From the NCBI RefSeq assembly GCF_019649055.1, contig NW_026570221.1, forward strand, positions 2,790,001 through 2,854,000: a DNA stretch of 64,000 bases, written 5' to 3'. The notes under the pieces were generated by a model that was not told where the DNA came from, ran no database searches, and saw only the letters and a list, made by a program, of their open reading frames with translations. This document shows, one piece after another, positions 45,936-58,527 of this stretch. Position 1 is the stretch's first letter. Every line of letters starts with the position of its first letter. A program made the position numbers and the translations under genes. Source of the DNA: Paramacrobiotus metropolitanus (Eukaryota; Tardigrada; Eutardigrada; Parachela; Macrobiotidae).

Positions 45936-48484
45936 AGCATATATGATTGCCTATTTCTCCGCTACAACAATTGTGTTGTTCCCGGCCTTTTTACTTTTTT
46001 CGGTTTCGTACGGAAACTTCATGACTGGTTGAGAAAATGTGGTTTTTTAAAAGAAGATTCTGTTTTTTTTAAAGAAACCATGAATCCGCCTTTGCCACCG
46101 CGGTATTTTGATTATAATTCACAAATCGTTCACCTGTAATCGTACAGTTACTGATATTCTGAGTATGGACCGGTTATGGATAAATAATGCACTGGTACCT
46201 GTTACAAGAGGAAACGCACAACTCTACCGAAGGTAGGATCGGATTTTTCATTCAAACTCAAGTTCTAGCAAAGTTTGTACCCATTTCCTTTCCAAAATCA
46301 TTCTATCGAGATGTTTACGTTTGCTTAAATCGCCCCGCATAAAGGTCCGCAGGGAGCCCTTCCAGGCTCTGAACAACAGCCGCTGTCTTTTATCACAACC
46401 ATATGGTTCGCGATAACATCGTCTGAGAAAATTAACCCGTAATATCTAGCAAACAGCAACCAACACAAACGAACGGTCTATTACAAAATCACAAAATACA
46501 TACTACGGTGCCCCTCGTCCTATCTGCGTTGACAAAGCCCTACCTACGCTAAATAAAGGAATAAAATAAAAATTTCTGTATAAACGGGAAAATTAGCAGT
46601 TCTCTTAAATAATTTCTCTTCGGAATTTGGTATTTTGGATCACACGGTTTTTTCGAAATCGCTTGTAGTGCAAAATTGGTAGATCGCAGTCAAGTAAATC
46701 AGTATAGAGCAAGCACAGCGCGTATGCAGTTATTTCGCTTGCCGTGCTAAAAACAGTGAAGTTCATATATATTCTGATTTGACACAATTCCAGGCATTTT
46801 TTGTCCTGTCATATGGCTTATGATCAAAAAGAAAGCCAAATAATCTCCTAAAAACAGATCCAGGCTAAAAAACTAAGTTACCAAATTCTCATTTCTGCTA
46901 GCTACTCAGCAAAGTCATCTTCCTGAAACAATCGGTGACAAAGTTACTCGCAGCGCCTTTGCATTAACAGGACCAGTGATCATATTTCTAAATGGTTATT
47001 GCATTCAATACTGTAACTAAAAAGTATAGCTGTGCCTTCTCAAAAAAGGTTTTTGTGAGCACAACGGATTGTCTAAATACGCAATAGAGCTACTGCAAAA
47101 TGTTTAACATGCCAGGAGGCATGTCAAGAAGACGGCTTTCGATGCGGTCGAACGCGTTGTTGCTTTATCTAAACTGCTGATAAGGAATTGTTTGTAATGG
47201 CGGTGCTAGAAACTGATTGACTGGGTAGCAGTAGCGTGGCAACGAACGAAAGGCTTCACTCCAAAAGGTCGTGTATGATGAGCAAATAGGGGCTTCTATG
47301 AACAACGCAACAGCGCTAAAGAGAGGTTCGATGGAAATCTGATGACTAAAGATCTGCTTCGGTACAATCTGGGGCAATGGAAACTGTGATTCGCATATAT
47401 GAGAACCCTGGAACGCGCACGCACCAAGAGCATTCGTCTAGAACACGAAAGGGAAAATGGAGTAAGTGAGATCAAAAAGTTTTTCGATAAGCTTGAGTAT
47501 GAAGTTCTTGCGCCATAAACCGCAATCCCCGCTAAGCCAAAGTGCAGACTGGATTTCGAATTCCAGTGAGCGCTAATGGTAAACACTGCGGAGCGTTGAA
47601 CGCATTGCGGCGGAAAGGCTGCCTGCCGTAACCTAATTTCTTGGTCCGGAACCGGTTTTGACCCAGCTGAGGGTATGACTAAAACGTTGCAAGACATCGA
47701 GAAACTAAAAGAACTATGTTGTCGTTGAAAACTGACCCCACAAATATGCACAAAAACTGCTCAACCTTTGTTTGCTGTAAAAATCGCATGGATCTCTTAA
47801 AATGCAAGGAAGACTGCTGCATTTGCCAAACAGTGCAAAGGCAATTTCAAAAGCCGGAAATCTACCTGGTCCGAGTAAATATCTCAGCAGGGCTTTCTTC
47901 GATTCCGAAGGTTGCTGCGCTGTTCCAGTTTCTAGGGAATCCGTAAGGTATTGTGGATCTTCCCCGCTGTAATTTCCAAACTGAGATGTTTGCATATGCT
48001 AGTAATGCTACCATTGCGATTCTTCTTTAAAATTGGTGCTTTGCAAAGATGGGCTCGAATGCTCGAACAAACAGCATTGCCAATTTTATTCCGATCTTGC
48101 TTCTGCAACTTCTCGTCCCCGCTCGATTTGACTCGCAAAGCCGTAAAGTGGCGGTGTAGAAGCATCTTTTGCGGTTACCAACTTGGACTCCATGTAGGAG
48201 TTGTAAAGTTTCAGCCGGGTGGCAAAACGCATTTCCTTTGATTCGGACAGTATATAACTTGCCATTAAGGAGCAGTCCAATTCTTGGATGTAGGACAATA
48301 TAAACTTTTTTTGTCGCGCTTGGGAAGCGATTTATCTCGATAATCCATAGGCTGTTCTTTGAATTCTGAGCTCTTATCCGATTCAACTTCTACATGAACA
48401 TCCGCAAGAGCTGCTTGTCTCTGTACTGCATTCGGTAAGTAGAACAAGATGCGAACTCGTCTTCATCATCATCAGCATACTACC
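45936..48484. other. Inner spacer, no recognised gene
   Basis: Minus-strand open frames at 47165-47377, 47296-47751, 47714-47995 and 48027-48447 overlap in different frames and could be a decayed mobile gene. I cannot name a domain in any of them. Confidence 0.35.
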
Positions 48485-49344
48485 CGTATGGTCGTTTGAG
48501 TGGGCCACTATGGTAAGTCAATGAGGATGGTCATTTGAGTGGGCCACCTCAATTTTTTTTTTCCGAAACCGATTTTCCTCTGGTTTTGTTCTTTATCTGA
48601 CCATGCAAGACTTACCCTTCACAGGGTACTTGAAATTTTAAAAAAAGGTTTAACCGTTCTTTTGCAAATGCGACGTAAAAAAATCAGTGACGAAAGCGCT
48701 TTAGCCACGCCACCGAAGCCACTGCACTACACCAAGAAAAATGTAGCCACTGCCACACATGTGCGGCTGTTGTGAACGACACATGTGCACAATTTCGTAA
48801 CGCTTCAGTTCAACTTTCAACGGTCAATTTATAAGAAATAAAGGCTTAAATTTAGATAGAATCAAATAAATCTAAACTGAATTGCTCAGCAGCACATCAG
48901 CGATCGTGATTGCATTTTCCTTAGTGTACTGCTGATGCGCTGCTGAGCAATTCAGTTCAGATTCATTTGATTTTTTTTAATTTTTGCCATTACTTCTTCA
49001 AAATTGACCTTTGTAAGTTGGACTGAAGTGTTACGAATTGTACACATGTGTCGTTCACAACAGCCGCACATGTGGGGCAGTGGCTACATTTTTTTTGGTG
49101 TAGTGCAGTGGCTTCGGTGGCGTGGCTAAAGCGCTTTCGTCACTGGTTTTTTACGTCGCATTTGCAAAAGAACGGTTTTTTAAAATTTCAAGTACTCTGT
49201 GAAGGGTAAGTCTTGCATGGTCAGATAAAGAAGAAAACCGGAAGAAAATCGGTTTCGGGAAAAAATTATTTAAGGTGGCCCACTCAAACGACCATCCCTC
49301 ATAGTTGCCGACTTGCCATAGTTGCCCACTCAAACGACCATACG
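48485..49344. mobile_element. Foldback element, 860 bp, nearly full-length palindrome
   Basis: Arms of about 400 bp run from CGTATGGTCGTTTGAGTGGG to its complement, with an inner loop of about 35 nt near 48895-48955. The end motif GGTCGTTTGAGTGGGCCAC is doubled in each arm. The arms differ at several percent of positions, so it is not freshly made. No transposase. Confidence 0.8.
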
Positions 49345-52300
49345 TAGTCAGTCGCCTTGGATCCCAACGTGGTGAACATCCCTGTGTGTGTCATGCAGAC
49401 GACTTTTTTAGCGCTAACCTATCTCCTGACAGCAAACAAACATCTCAACCGAATTACTGAGTCTCGCACTGGTACTGCCACTGTGCACACTTCCAAACTC
49501 AGTCACATCACACTGACCTCTGATTTCTTGATCAGGACTGACAATATAGCCCACAGCATGAGGATCCACTTCCGCTAGAAAACGATGCGTTTCCAATCTG
49601 ACTCATCCGCAAAATTAGCACTCGAATCACTGCAACTTCTAGAACTGCTACTAGAACTACTAGAAAAACCGTAATACGGGTCAGCTGAACCTTCTTGATT
49701 AGCAACATTGGTTCAGCTTTAATTGTCTGGCGAGACGATTTTCCGTTTTGCTTAATTTTGGGCTACCGCTATTTTAGCCTCACTTGCCGCTCCAGTGAAC
49801 CGTCCCGGGGACACAGATATTTACCACAGATATTTAGCACAGCCTCCGGAAAGCAGGCACACTCCTGGATGTCCGACCTGCCATGCCCCGTCACCTACTC
49901 GAAATGCGGGCGGAAGCTCGCGCGCGGGAGCACGGCGGCAACTGCGCTGCGGGAGAGACAGCGTGATCGGCAGACTGGGCGGAGCGCGGGACGAAGGACG
50001 GGATGCCGGGACGGCTGTGCCTGGACGATAAGGACGACATTCCTGCATTTTCCGTTCCATACAGTTGTAGCTGATATGGCTCCGTGTGGAAAGATATGAA
50101 AGAGGGTACGATTTTAAACTTACGATTCCGGATCCGTCGAGGACGATTCCACTCCAACTGCGGACATCATCTACGATTATATCACCGTGATCACAACATA
50201 CGGTGCCGACAAAAATAAATACGACAGGATGATAACTATGTTGCCGATTTTTTTAAAACTGCGACACCGACGCATCCAAGCAACGTGGTCAGTTTCCGTA
50301 CGCCGCTCCAGTCACGTCCATTGCCAAAATTACGCGCTCCTGAAAACTTTTGAATCGAAAAGATTCGGAACAAACCATCTGGTATCTACACGGCGGAAAA
50401 ATAGCGCTTGCAACAGCTGGCTTGATTAACTAGTGTTATGTAATTCAGTCTGACAGGACAATTATGGTCTGTTTTGCACTAGTTTTTGGTAGAACGTCTG
50501 GAACGCCAATGGAAGTTTTTGATCTCCATGAATTCAAGAGAAGCTGCAGGAGGTTCGGCTGCACCCACGGTTAACCGATTTAAGCCGCTTCAGAGTGTGC
50601 CTGGTAAGGGCGCGTGTTGGCGATTACGGTAGCGGGTTGTTTGAAAAAATAAAACGTGATCTCCAGCCTAGCGCCTTCGAGGCGGTTGTGGAAACACAGT
50701 CCTTCAAGAACTGCTGGCTACAATGCGACGTATCGTATTTGAGCGGGGCGGTAGCGCAATCACCGAATGATTGCCCAAAATTTGTCGATGCCCATGTTGC
50801 TCAGGACCTGGTCATTGGCTTCTTTGAATTTCTCGAAAGTCAAAATTTCTTAATACCGTTAAAGACGTGTTATTCCGTTCAAGCTAAACGGAATCCAGAC
50901 AGAAACAGTAGATTTTCCGGCCGCCCAATAATTCCGTGGAACTAACTCGTACATGATTGGTGTCTCTGTTCGACTGGCACCGTTGGTCGTGCGTAGCATG
51001 ATTTTTTTCTGTTTTGAACGAAATCGATCAAAGTTCTAGTTTAACAAACGGCAATTTGCTTGCTGTTCGCGGAGCTCAGCTGAAGGCTCGTGCCATTTAC
51101 GAGGCTCTGCATTTGCAACACCCAGACGCTGCTAGGGTTATCAATACTTTTATCACTTTTTGTGACAGTATGAAAGTCAGCAATCAGTTTAAGTTTGTAG
51201 TAGCCGTTTCCAAAAGAATACAGAGATCCCTCGCGGACAAGACAGATCCGAAAAACATTTGTAGAGCCTAGGGTAACGGAATACAGGCGTCGGGAGCCAA
51301 ACAGTAGGCGATCTGTTGCTTTCCACGTGCATTGACACCAGTTGCCGGGATCCACACGGATAACCCTTTCGGGCGATCGATGATTTTGGTTACTCCTATG
51401 GGAAGAGACACCAACATCATCGCCAGCATGGCCGCAGCCATTACAGTTGCAAGGCAAAGAAACGGGAGAAGTCCAGTGTTCATTTCTAAAATTACCCAAT
51501 GCTCTAGCGGGATCTTCTGATGTTTGCGTCATTGGTACTTCCCTCTGGTGAGCTTACTTCCCTCTGGTGAGCTTGCAAATTTATTCTCTGGTGAACTCAC
51601 CGTAGAATGCTGATCAAGAACAGAATCTGTGGTAGTGCCTATTGTAAAAGCTTCAAGTTCCTCGCAACAAGCAGGCTGAAAATGATGTCCGGCAATGCAA
51701 ATAAACCATCGTCCTCTGAAAAACCAGTTTTATAACGTTGCATCTGCTCCACCTGTGAAGTCGCATTAACGAATCAACAATAGTAGAATAATCTTGTATG
51801 AATCTCCAGTAGTAAATCGTAAAACCTAAAAAGCTTTACAAGGTTTTTTGTTTCCGAACTTTGTTGGGAATTTGCAATTCTTTAATAGTTCTCACTCCAT
51901 CCGCATTTTGTTTAATAACGTCCCCGGAAATTTCATTAACCAAAAAGTTTAAATTAAAGTAGCCAAAAGAACAATTTTATATATTAAGCTTTATTCCCGC
52001 TACTGCAAGACCACCAGCTGCTTCATTCTGATCTTGAGTCCGCCACCGCCCACCGGTTCCAAAGATCCAGCAAGTGATATGCGGTGCCCTTATTTTTCAG
52101 CTTGACCTTTTTCACAAATTAATATCGTCATCCTCTTTTTCGATGTGGTTGATCGATGAGCAGGTCACATTTTGAGCTCCGTGCACTGCAAGCACCCGTA
52201 GGACAGCACCAACCGTCCATATAGTACTCGTATATAGAAAACCGGAAAGAGCAGGACTTTATCTCGACACTGACACTGACTCTCTCGAACAACAGAGCCG

Positions 52301-53101
52301 GCCGCCCTATTATAGCGGCGAGCCGGCACGTACATGTAAATGGAAAGATCCCGCTGACTTCAATGGACGTCAGCGGGGAAATCGATGATCATGTACTGCG
52401 CGCTCCAAAATCATGCATCCCCGGCGTGCTATCGATCCACACGGGCATACACCGTCTCAGGTCTGTGGGGAAAACCTTACAGAATGCCCTTCTTCGAGAC
52501 CAGAACATATACAAAACACTGTTGCCAAGACAGAGAGAAAGAGATTGCATAGATAGAATAGGATAGACAACTAAGAATACGTCGGCAACTGTAAAAGTTT
52601 CAAAAAACCAGTTACCTGAAACGACAAGACAAGGTGACGTTGCGCGAAAAGAGGTATTTTAATTTTTATATTATTTTAATGCTATTCATCCTGGATAAGA
52701 TCGAAATCCAGGTTCGCGGCATCCAGGTATCCGTCCAAACCTGGATGTGCGTTCGATTTGTCCAAATCTTCTACTGTATTGTGCTCGGAAGATTCAGCTT
52801 GTTGTACATTTTTGCTCTCTGTGGACGTTCATGATTGGGGCGACGGGGTATGCTCTCTTCGTTCAATTTCTTTGTTGTCGCGGTAATACTCATATCGGTT
52901 TCCGGGCTGTCTGTATAGTTTAGTAGACAGCGCCATAAAATTCCGCATTAATATGGCATTTCAGGACATGTTTTAGTAATCGTACCGCAAGTTTTCTCAG
53001 CGTATAGTTGCTTTTGCGTGTGTAGAGATAATCTTCTTTTGTGGCGCTTTTGCTGTGATTTTTCGGTTTAAAATCCATAGAGTTTGACAGCAACATACCA
53101 A
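49345..53101. other. Inner spacer, weak open frames only
   Basis: Plus frames 50595-50945 (116 codons, well-composed, six Cys) and 51014-51271 (85 codons, helical) are possible relics of one gene. A minus frame 51268-51483 begins with a hydrophobic, signal-peptide-like run (LLPFLCLATVMAAAMLAMML) but ends soon after. I recognise no family. Confidence 0.35.
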
Positions 53102-55120
53102 GGTGGTTCATTAAACACGGTCTTAGCTCACCCGATTGTATTATCTGAAGTGCTTCGCGAAGGCAGTGGAAGCAGACCCTGTACGCCCTTGTTTCCAATA
53201 CTTCTTAAAAGACATTTGTGTTAAGAATATTTCCAATGTCTTCATTTTCTATGTTTTTAAACACGCCCATATACCAGTCAGACTAGTGTTCCTTGATGTT
53301 GCATTTCTACATGCATGTGGAAGTCAGTGATCTAACGTATAAAGGCTAGAAGGCTTCGAAGGCAGGAAACAGGAAGGTTGAGAGGCTGGGAGACTGGAAG
53401 GATGAGGGCGGAGCGTGGGAGGCTACATTCTTCTGATGATGGTAGACGCTACCAAGCCTAACCTATTTTTATCCTATACTGCATGAATTCGTACGTCTGT
53501 AACATCCAATGTGCGATCGTTGTGTTGTATTTTCCGGTGATGGTTAAAAGCCGGGTGCAGCCGGAATTAAGCATTCATTAGTTGCACCAAGCCGCAGAAC
53601 ATCGGCGGCTCTCGCTCTCCCATCTACTACTTTAACAGCAGCAAAAATGCCAATAAAAACTACTTTAACAGCAGCAAAAATGCCAATGATTTCGTGTAGA
53701 ATCAAATGTTATGTGATTGGGTTCACGTGCTATTACTTCACTTAGAGTAATTACACGCAAAGTTTAAACAATATTAACTTTTTTTGTACGAGTATTATGC
53801 TTAATAACAGCGGACGCTAGTTACATCCCGACTAAACGCACAGATAAAATACATCGTAAAGTTCGATTTTCCATTCATCCTATATGGCATCCTCACACAT
53901 TTATAACTTCGCGATAACCTGCAACGGCAAAAATGCGCTCGTGTTACAGTACCAATAGTGAGAAGTGGCTCAACCTACACACTGTTCGGCTGTGTTCGTC
54001 AATGTCTCGTTTTGGACGAGAATCCGCAACGACCGCAGCATCATGTGCACAAATACAAACAGCATGTCAAACCATGCTGCTGCAACGCCGCAACACGGGT
54101 TATAAGCCGCAACACGCAGCAACGAGCCGCAACCAGTGGTCAGGCTAGCACAGGCTGCCGCAGCACGGTTTATAAGCCCTGTTGCGGCAGCCTAACCGAC
54201 CCCTGACGTGTGTGGCGGCTTATAGATTAAGCTGACGACTAGTCTGTCCATCAGCCACGCTTGCGGTCCAGTGGCACCAAATAATGTTGACTGATTTGCG
54301 CAACTTGTTGCGCACAAGTTGCGCAACACGATCTTGGTAAGTTGGTACGGATCGAGCCAGTCCTGTTTTGAATGAATCGTCTGAGCTCTGCGGATTAACC
54401 ATGTGAATCATTTTCAAAATTCCTTTGTATGGAAGCTCGCGTTTTCCAAATTTACCCATTTTATTTACGCAGCTACAACTTATACAATATGTAGCTGGAT
54501 GCGGACGACAGCCTGCACCAGTTGCTATGGGTAGCAAATTTAAGTGCCACATCAAAAGCGGAGTTCGTGGCTTTATTATCAGATGCAAAAAAAGAGTGCA
54601 GCGCAGATTTTAAGAAACCATCGGCTCTAAATTGGCATTCCAGCAAACTAATATTCATAATTGTGCCTTGCCAGATAAAGACATACAACTGTGTCCGAAC
54701 CACGGCGAACGTTTGGTACGTTATGTCATCACTGTGTTTCTCCCAGTACACATGCGGTCACAAAGCCGGAACATCACCTTAAGCTGCCGAAATGGTGAGC
54801 TGTCTTGATTCTGCAAAATATTTGCGGACGCTTCATATTTATTGCCCAGGCTCAAGGGTGCGTAGTGAGTAGTCAGAGTCAGAGTTTGAGCGGTCAGAGT
54901 CAGAGTCAGAGCTTGAGCGCGGGCCATTTATGGCCAATTAAACCTTCCAACAATTCCTACTTCTTAGTACGACTGTTCTTCTCCTGTCTACTTTATCTCA
55001 CTTAAGGGGAACACAGTAGTTTGACGAAAGATGTTTCACTTACCTGCGCTTTCCACCATGATGATCATAACACTGTTATTATTCATATCCCCGGTTAACG
55101 AATGCGATAGTACGACTAAA
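53102..55120 (-). repeat. Right arm of the long inverted repeat
   Basis: Contiguous inverted copy of the left arm without the 1.5-kb insert. At 53625-53690 it holds the tandem direct repeat that marks the empty site. The arms enclose a 7.3-kb spacer. Confidence 0.85.
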
Positions 55121-56579
55121 GCCTTGCGACCTTTAGAAGGCACTGGAGGTGAAGCGTGTAACGACAAAAATGGATACCTGCCACAGACGAAGGGATGATG
55201 CAGAAAGTTTAATCAAACGCTTGCTGACATGATTTCAGAATTTACAGAACGCTGTACAGCGCACCTGGGATGAGGTGATGCAGTTCGTTGTGGTCGCTTC
55301 AATACCAGCAAGCACGACCCGATAAAGGAATCGCCTTTTAAGCCATTGTATGGCCGCGTTATCCAGGGCGACTGCGAACAGGACTCAGCGCACGCGGAAT
55401 ACTCTCTTGCAGGTATTTTATGACGAACGGAAGCTGCATCAGAGAGATGCAATTGATTCAGTTTTCATAACAAATAATATCGTCACTTAATACTAATGCA
55501 TTTTTTCACTTAATGCCCACAAAGGTTAAATCCATAGCACGTTGAAAGGCTGCTTGGACATCCTTTATTCCAAAAGGGGATACCTTGTACTGATATTGGA
55601 AATCTTCGCCTACCGTGGTGGCTTTTTGAAGGTTACAACATAGTCAAGAAAACTGGCGAGCAATCCGCGCAATTTCCCAAAACGAGTCACCGAGTAAGCC
55701 CTTACCATGGTGAACTAAAGATCCGGACAAGGGAACCCCAGGGCATATTCATCCATCCCTGTTGCCAGAATGGAGTGAACTGGCTGGTATGTGTCGATTT
55801 CCCCATGCAACGATGAACCACGAACGCGAAGAATACCAAGAGTTCAGGCTTTAAAATCTAGAAATACGAAGCCGTAATTTCATGCTGTAGGTGTCTTATA
55901 TGCGTCCATGAAAAAACTTGATGCCCAGGAGACATTTGCCGTCTAAGAAGTCTATCTGCAGCGTGTCCCGTGGATGCTTCCATAAATAAGATAATGAGCA
56001 TTCAATGAAATCGTTCGCATCATCGGGTCTTGAAAAAAGACATTTCGCAAAGCAAATATAACAGACCGAATTAAACGATGAGTTACTCGCATAAAAATAG
56101 ATACAACCACTAGTTTTAAATTTTATATTTGATCATCCAGAATGATTAATAACGGTTCGCATTTATTAGTGAATGACTCATCTGAGATGTTTTCTTCCAT
56201 GTTTTGAATAAATCCTATTCCTTTAGCCGCTTTTTACCTTTCTAAAAAATAGTAGGATCAAAGGAATAAATAAAAAATGTTTTTAGGAAATGGTGTAATT
56301 TTTTTAATCGTAGAAGTCGAGCAATCCAAGATGTTTTACTTCCATGACTTTGACTACTGCAGACTAGATTAAATTTATGTGCAAAAAGTGGATTAAACCG
56401 CAAAAGCTGAAAAATTTCAAGAAACTACAAAACATTTTAGCATTCAGTCTACTTATGTCCGTAACCAGAATGCAGTGTGGAATATTCGTTGACGATAACT
56501 TGTTAATCGAAAGTCATTTGAACTGTTTCTTCTGAGGTCTTGATTCAAGCCGCCAGTTTCCTTTAACTCGAAAAATTTT
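55121..56579. other. No supported gene
   Basis: AT-rich, with minus-strand fragments around 55640-56000 that read as short coding-like runs (VHSILATGMDEYALGFP) broken by stops. They could belong to a decayed mobile element, possibly the one that supplied the polymerase fragment to the right. Confidence 0.35.
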
Positions 56580-57236
56580 GAATATATAATAAATATGCTG
56601 CGTACATCAGTAGGATCTAGGACCATCGTTCGCAATGTTGACGAATTAAAAAGAGACTCATTTCCGTGATCGATTGTAAATCCTTTCGCCTTGTATGATG
56701 AATCACCAGATCGCGTCTGATTGGCGTAAATTTTCTAACTACGACAAACAAAAAAGTGGTTCTATCAGCTCGGATTTCTTATTGAGATTGCCCAGAAACA
56801 ATCGCCAACATGTAAGCCATTTCAACCTGTAACTTCTAAAGCTGTGACGCAGTCCGTGTCGACGTAAAGTAGAAGGGCAATACTAACAAATGCCATAGCA
56901 TTATATAACTCTAACTTTGCGTAGCGTGTTACAAAAGCTGCAGTCACAACGAAAGAGTGCAGGTCGTCTCCGTAAATATCGCAGGAAAACGTGCATTTCA
57001 CTTGGAGCACATCTTTCTTTACAACATCAACGTAAGAAACGTTATATTTCCAGTATAAAATAGTTCATCAAAACCTCGTATATTTTTTGCGTATTAAATT
57101 TCGATCGGATTTCTTTAATTTCGGATCTTGCCCATAATGTATTTAACATTAATTTTGATAATAAACGTCTTATTGGATTACTACCCATTTTTTGTGGGTC
57201 AACAAGCGCACCATCCGCTTCCGTAACGCGTCGCAA
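56580..57236 (-). pseudogene. Protein-primed DNA polymerase B fragment, polymerase palm end
   Basis: Family B hallmarks appear in order on the minus strand: NPIRRLLSKLMLNTLWAR (motif B, K-x3-N-x2-W/Y-x) in 57042-57236, VTRYAKLELYNAM then YVDTDCVTALEV (motif C DTD) in 56822-57010, and KGFTIDHGNESLFNSSTLRT near 56630-56700, which matches the segment after the palm in Polinton polymerases. Frame breaks separate the blocks. The Asp pair of DTD is kept, but Ser is Cys. Confidence 0.72.
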
Positions 57237-57934
57237 ATATTAAACTTCTTCTTTCCCATTTCACAGTCTCTTTCACTTCTTCAGTATTCAAATGTTTTGA
57301 ACCGTTAACACGGAATTCTAGGTCTCGTAAGTCAGATGGAAATTGGGGGAATAGGATGAGCCACGGTAGTTAAGGGTGATGAAATCACCAATCGGAGCAG
57401 TTTCAGGATCCATTCCAGCGCTGAGTACGGAGATAACTGCTGGCTAGCGGCAAAAGTTTGTAGCACACCTGGAACAAAAACTGTAGGGAGCGGTCAACCC
57501 GGAAGCGATTTGAACTAAGCGAACGGATTCAGTCGTGTGGTATTGTGCGTCTTAAACTCCATGATTGGTTGATTAGTGGAGCGATCGTTGTATGCACGAA
57601 TCCAGATCACTGCGGCCATCTGGACCTACTTTCTTTCCCTTAAAGGCTTCAAGCATTAATAGCCTGCCGTGCCACCTTGTACACGTAATCTTGGGCGTTT
57701 AACGGATACAGCATGCCGTGCGACAGTTATGTCTTGCGCTGTCATTTTCGAAAAAGCAGCTCCTTGCTGCCACGTTGTGTTTTAAAATGGCGCGGTGCAT
57801 GGCGAAGGCTATAATGAGGAATAATTTTATTAAAAAATCCTTACGAAATTAGGAAGCTGGTACCTATTTGCATGACATCAAGCAAATCAAACGTAAAATA
57901 ATGAGGAGCAGCCATAGTTAAGCAAAGAACACGT
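57237..57934. other. No gene seen
   Basis: No recognisable coding or structure between the polymerase and RING fragments. Confidence 0.4.
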
Positions 57935-58527
57935 TCAAACGTTTCTTAAGTGGGCGACGACAAACAAAGCACGCAGAGACGAAGAGCATTCGTGACAATT
58001 AGTAAAACGCTGACAAGGCAGGAAAACAACTACTCGTGGGCGATTCTTGCACAACCCACATCCAAACATATTTTTAGGGTAGCTACCTCTTCCGGTAGGC
58101 AGGCTGATTGCGCGTTCGTTAAGCGGACTGCTATTGCGCATGAAGGCAGCAGCCATCCATTGTCTGCGGTTTCTAATTGTTCCTGGTAGAAAATCCTGCT
58201 GGTGTTGCTGCCTAAGACTGTTCTCACCAGAGACCATGCTACGCCGTTTGCCGCCGCACTAGTGGCATATAGTCCGCCAATCATAGACTGCGTGAGCGTG
58301 CGTGCACCTGGAGAAAACGGAAACACACGGTAAGTCAAGTGACAAACCGATTGTTTTTCTCTTTCCTCATCCACCGGCAGCCATAGCTTTGCCGCGTTAT
58401 TCTGCATCAGTACATTATGGATAAAGCGCTGGCCGTAAGTGTCCAGGATAAAGGGATAATCGGGTAGGCGTTGAGTTTGTTGAATCAACGGGCTGTACAG
58501 CTCTTTTCGCTCCAACATATTTCTCAA
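57935..58527 (-). pseudogene. RING-finger gene fragment (IAP-type RING)
   Basis: Two overlapping minus-strand frames. The upstream one (58030-58527) encodes 165 residues of unknown fold (DTYGQRFIHNVLMQNN, LTYRVFPFSPGARTL). The downstream frame (57935-58237) ends in CGLCKNRPRVVVFLPCQRFT followed by NCHEC, which matches the compact RING at the end of IAP and related ubiquitin ligases (C-x2-C, VVFLPC-x-H, C-x2-C) but with Arg in place of the zinc-binding His. One frameshift within the overlap would join them. Probably decayed, or from a mobile element or virus-like host. Confidence 0.5.
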
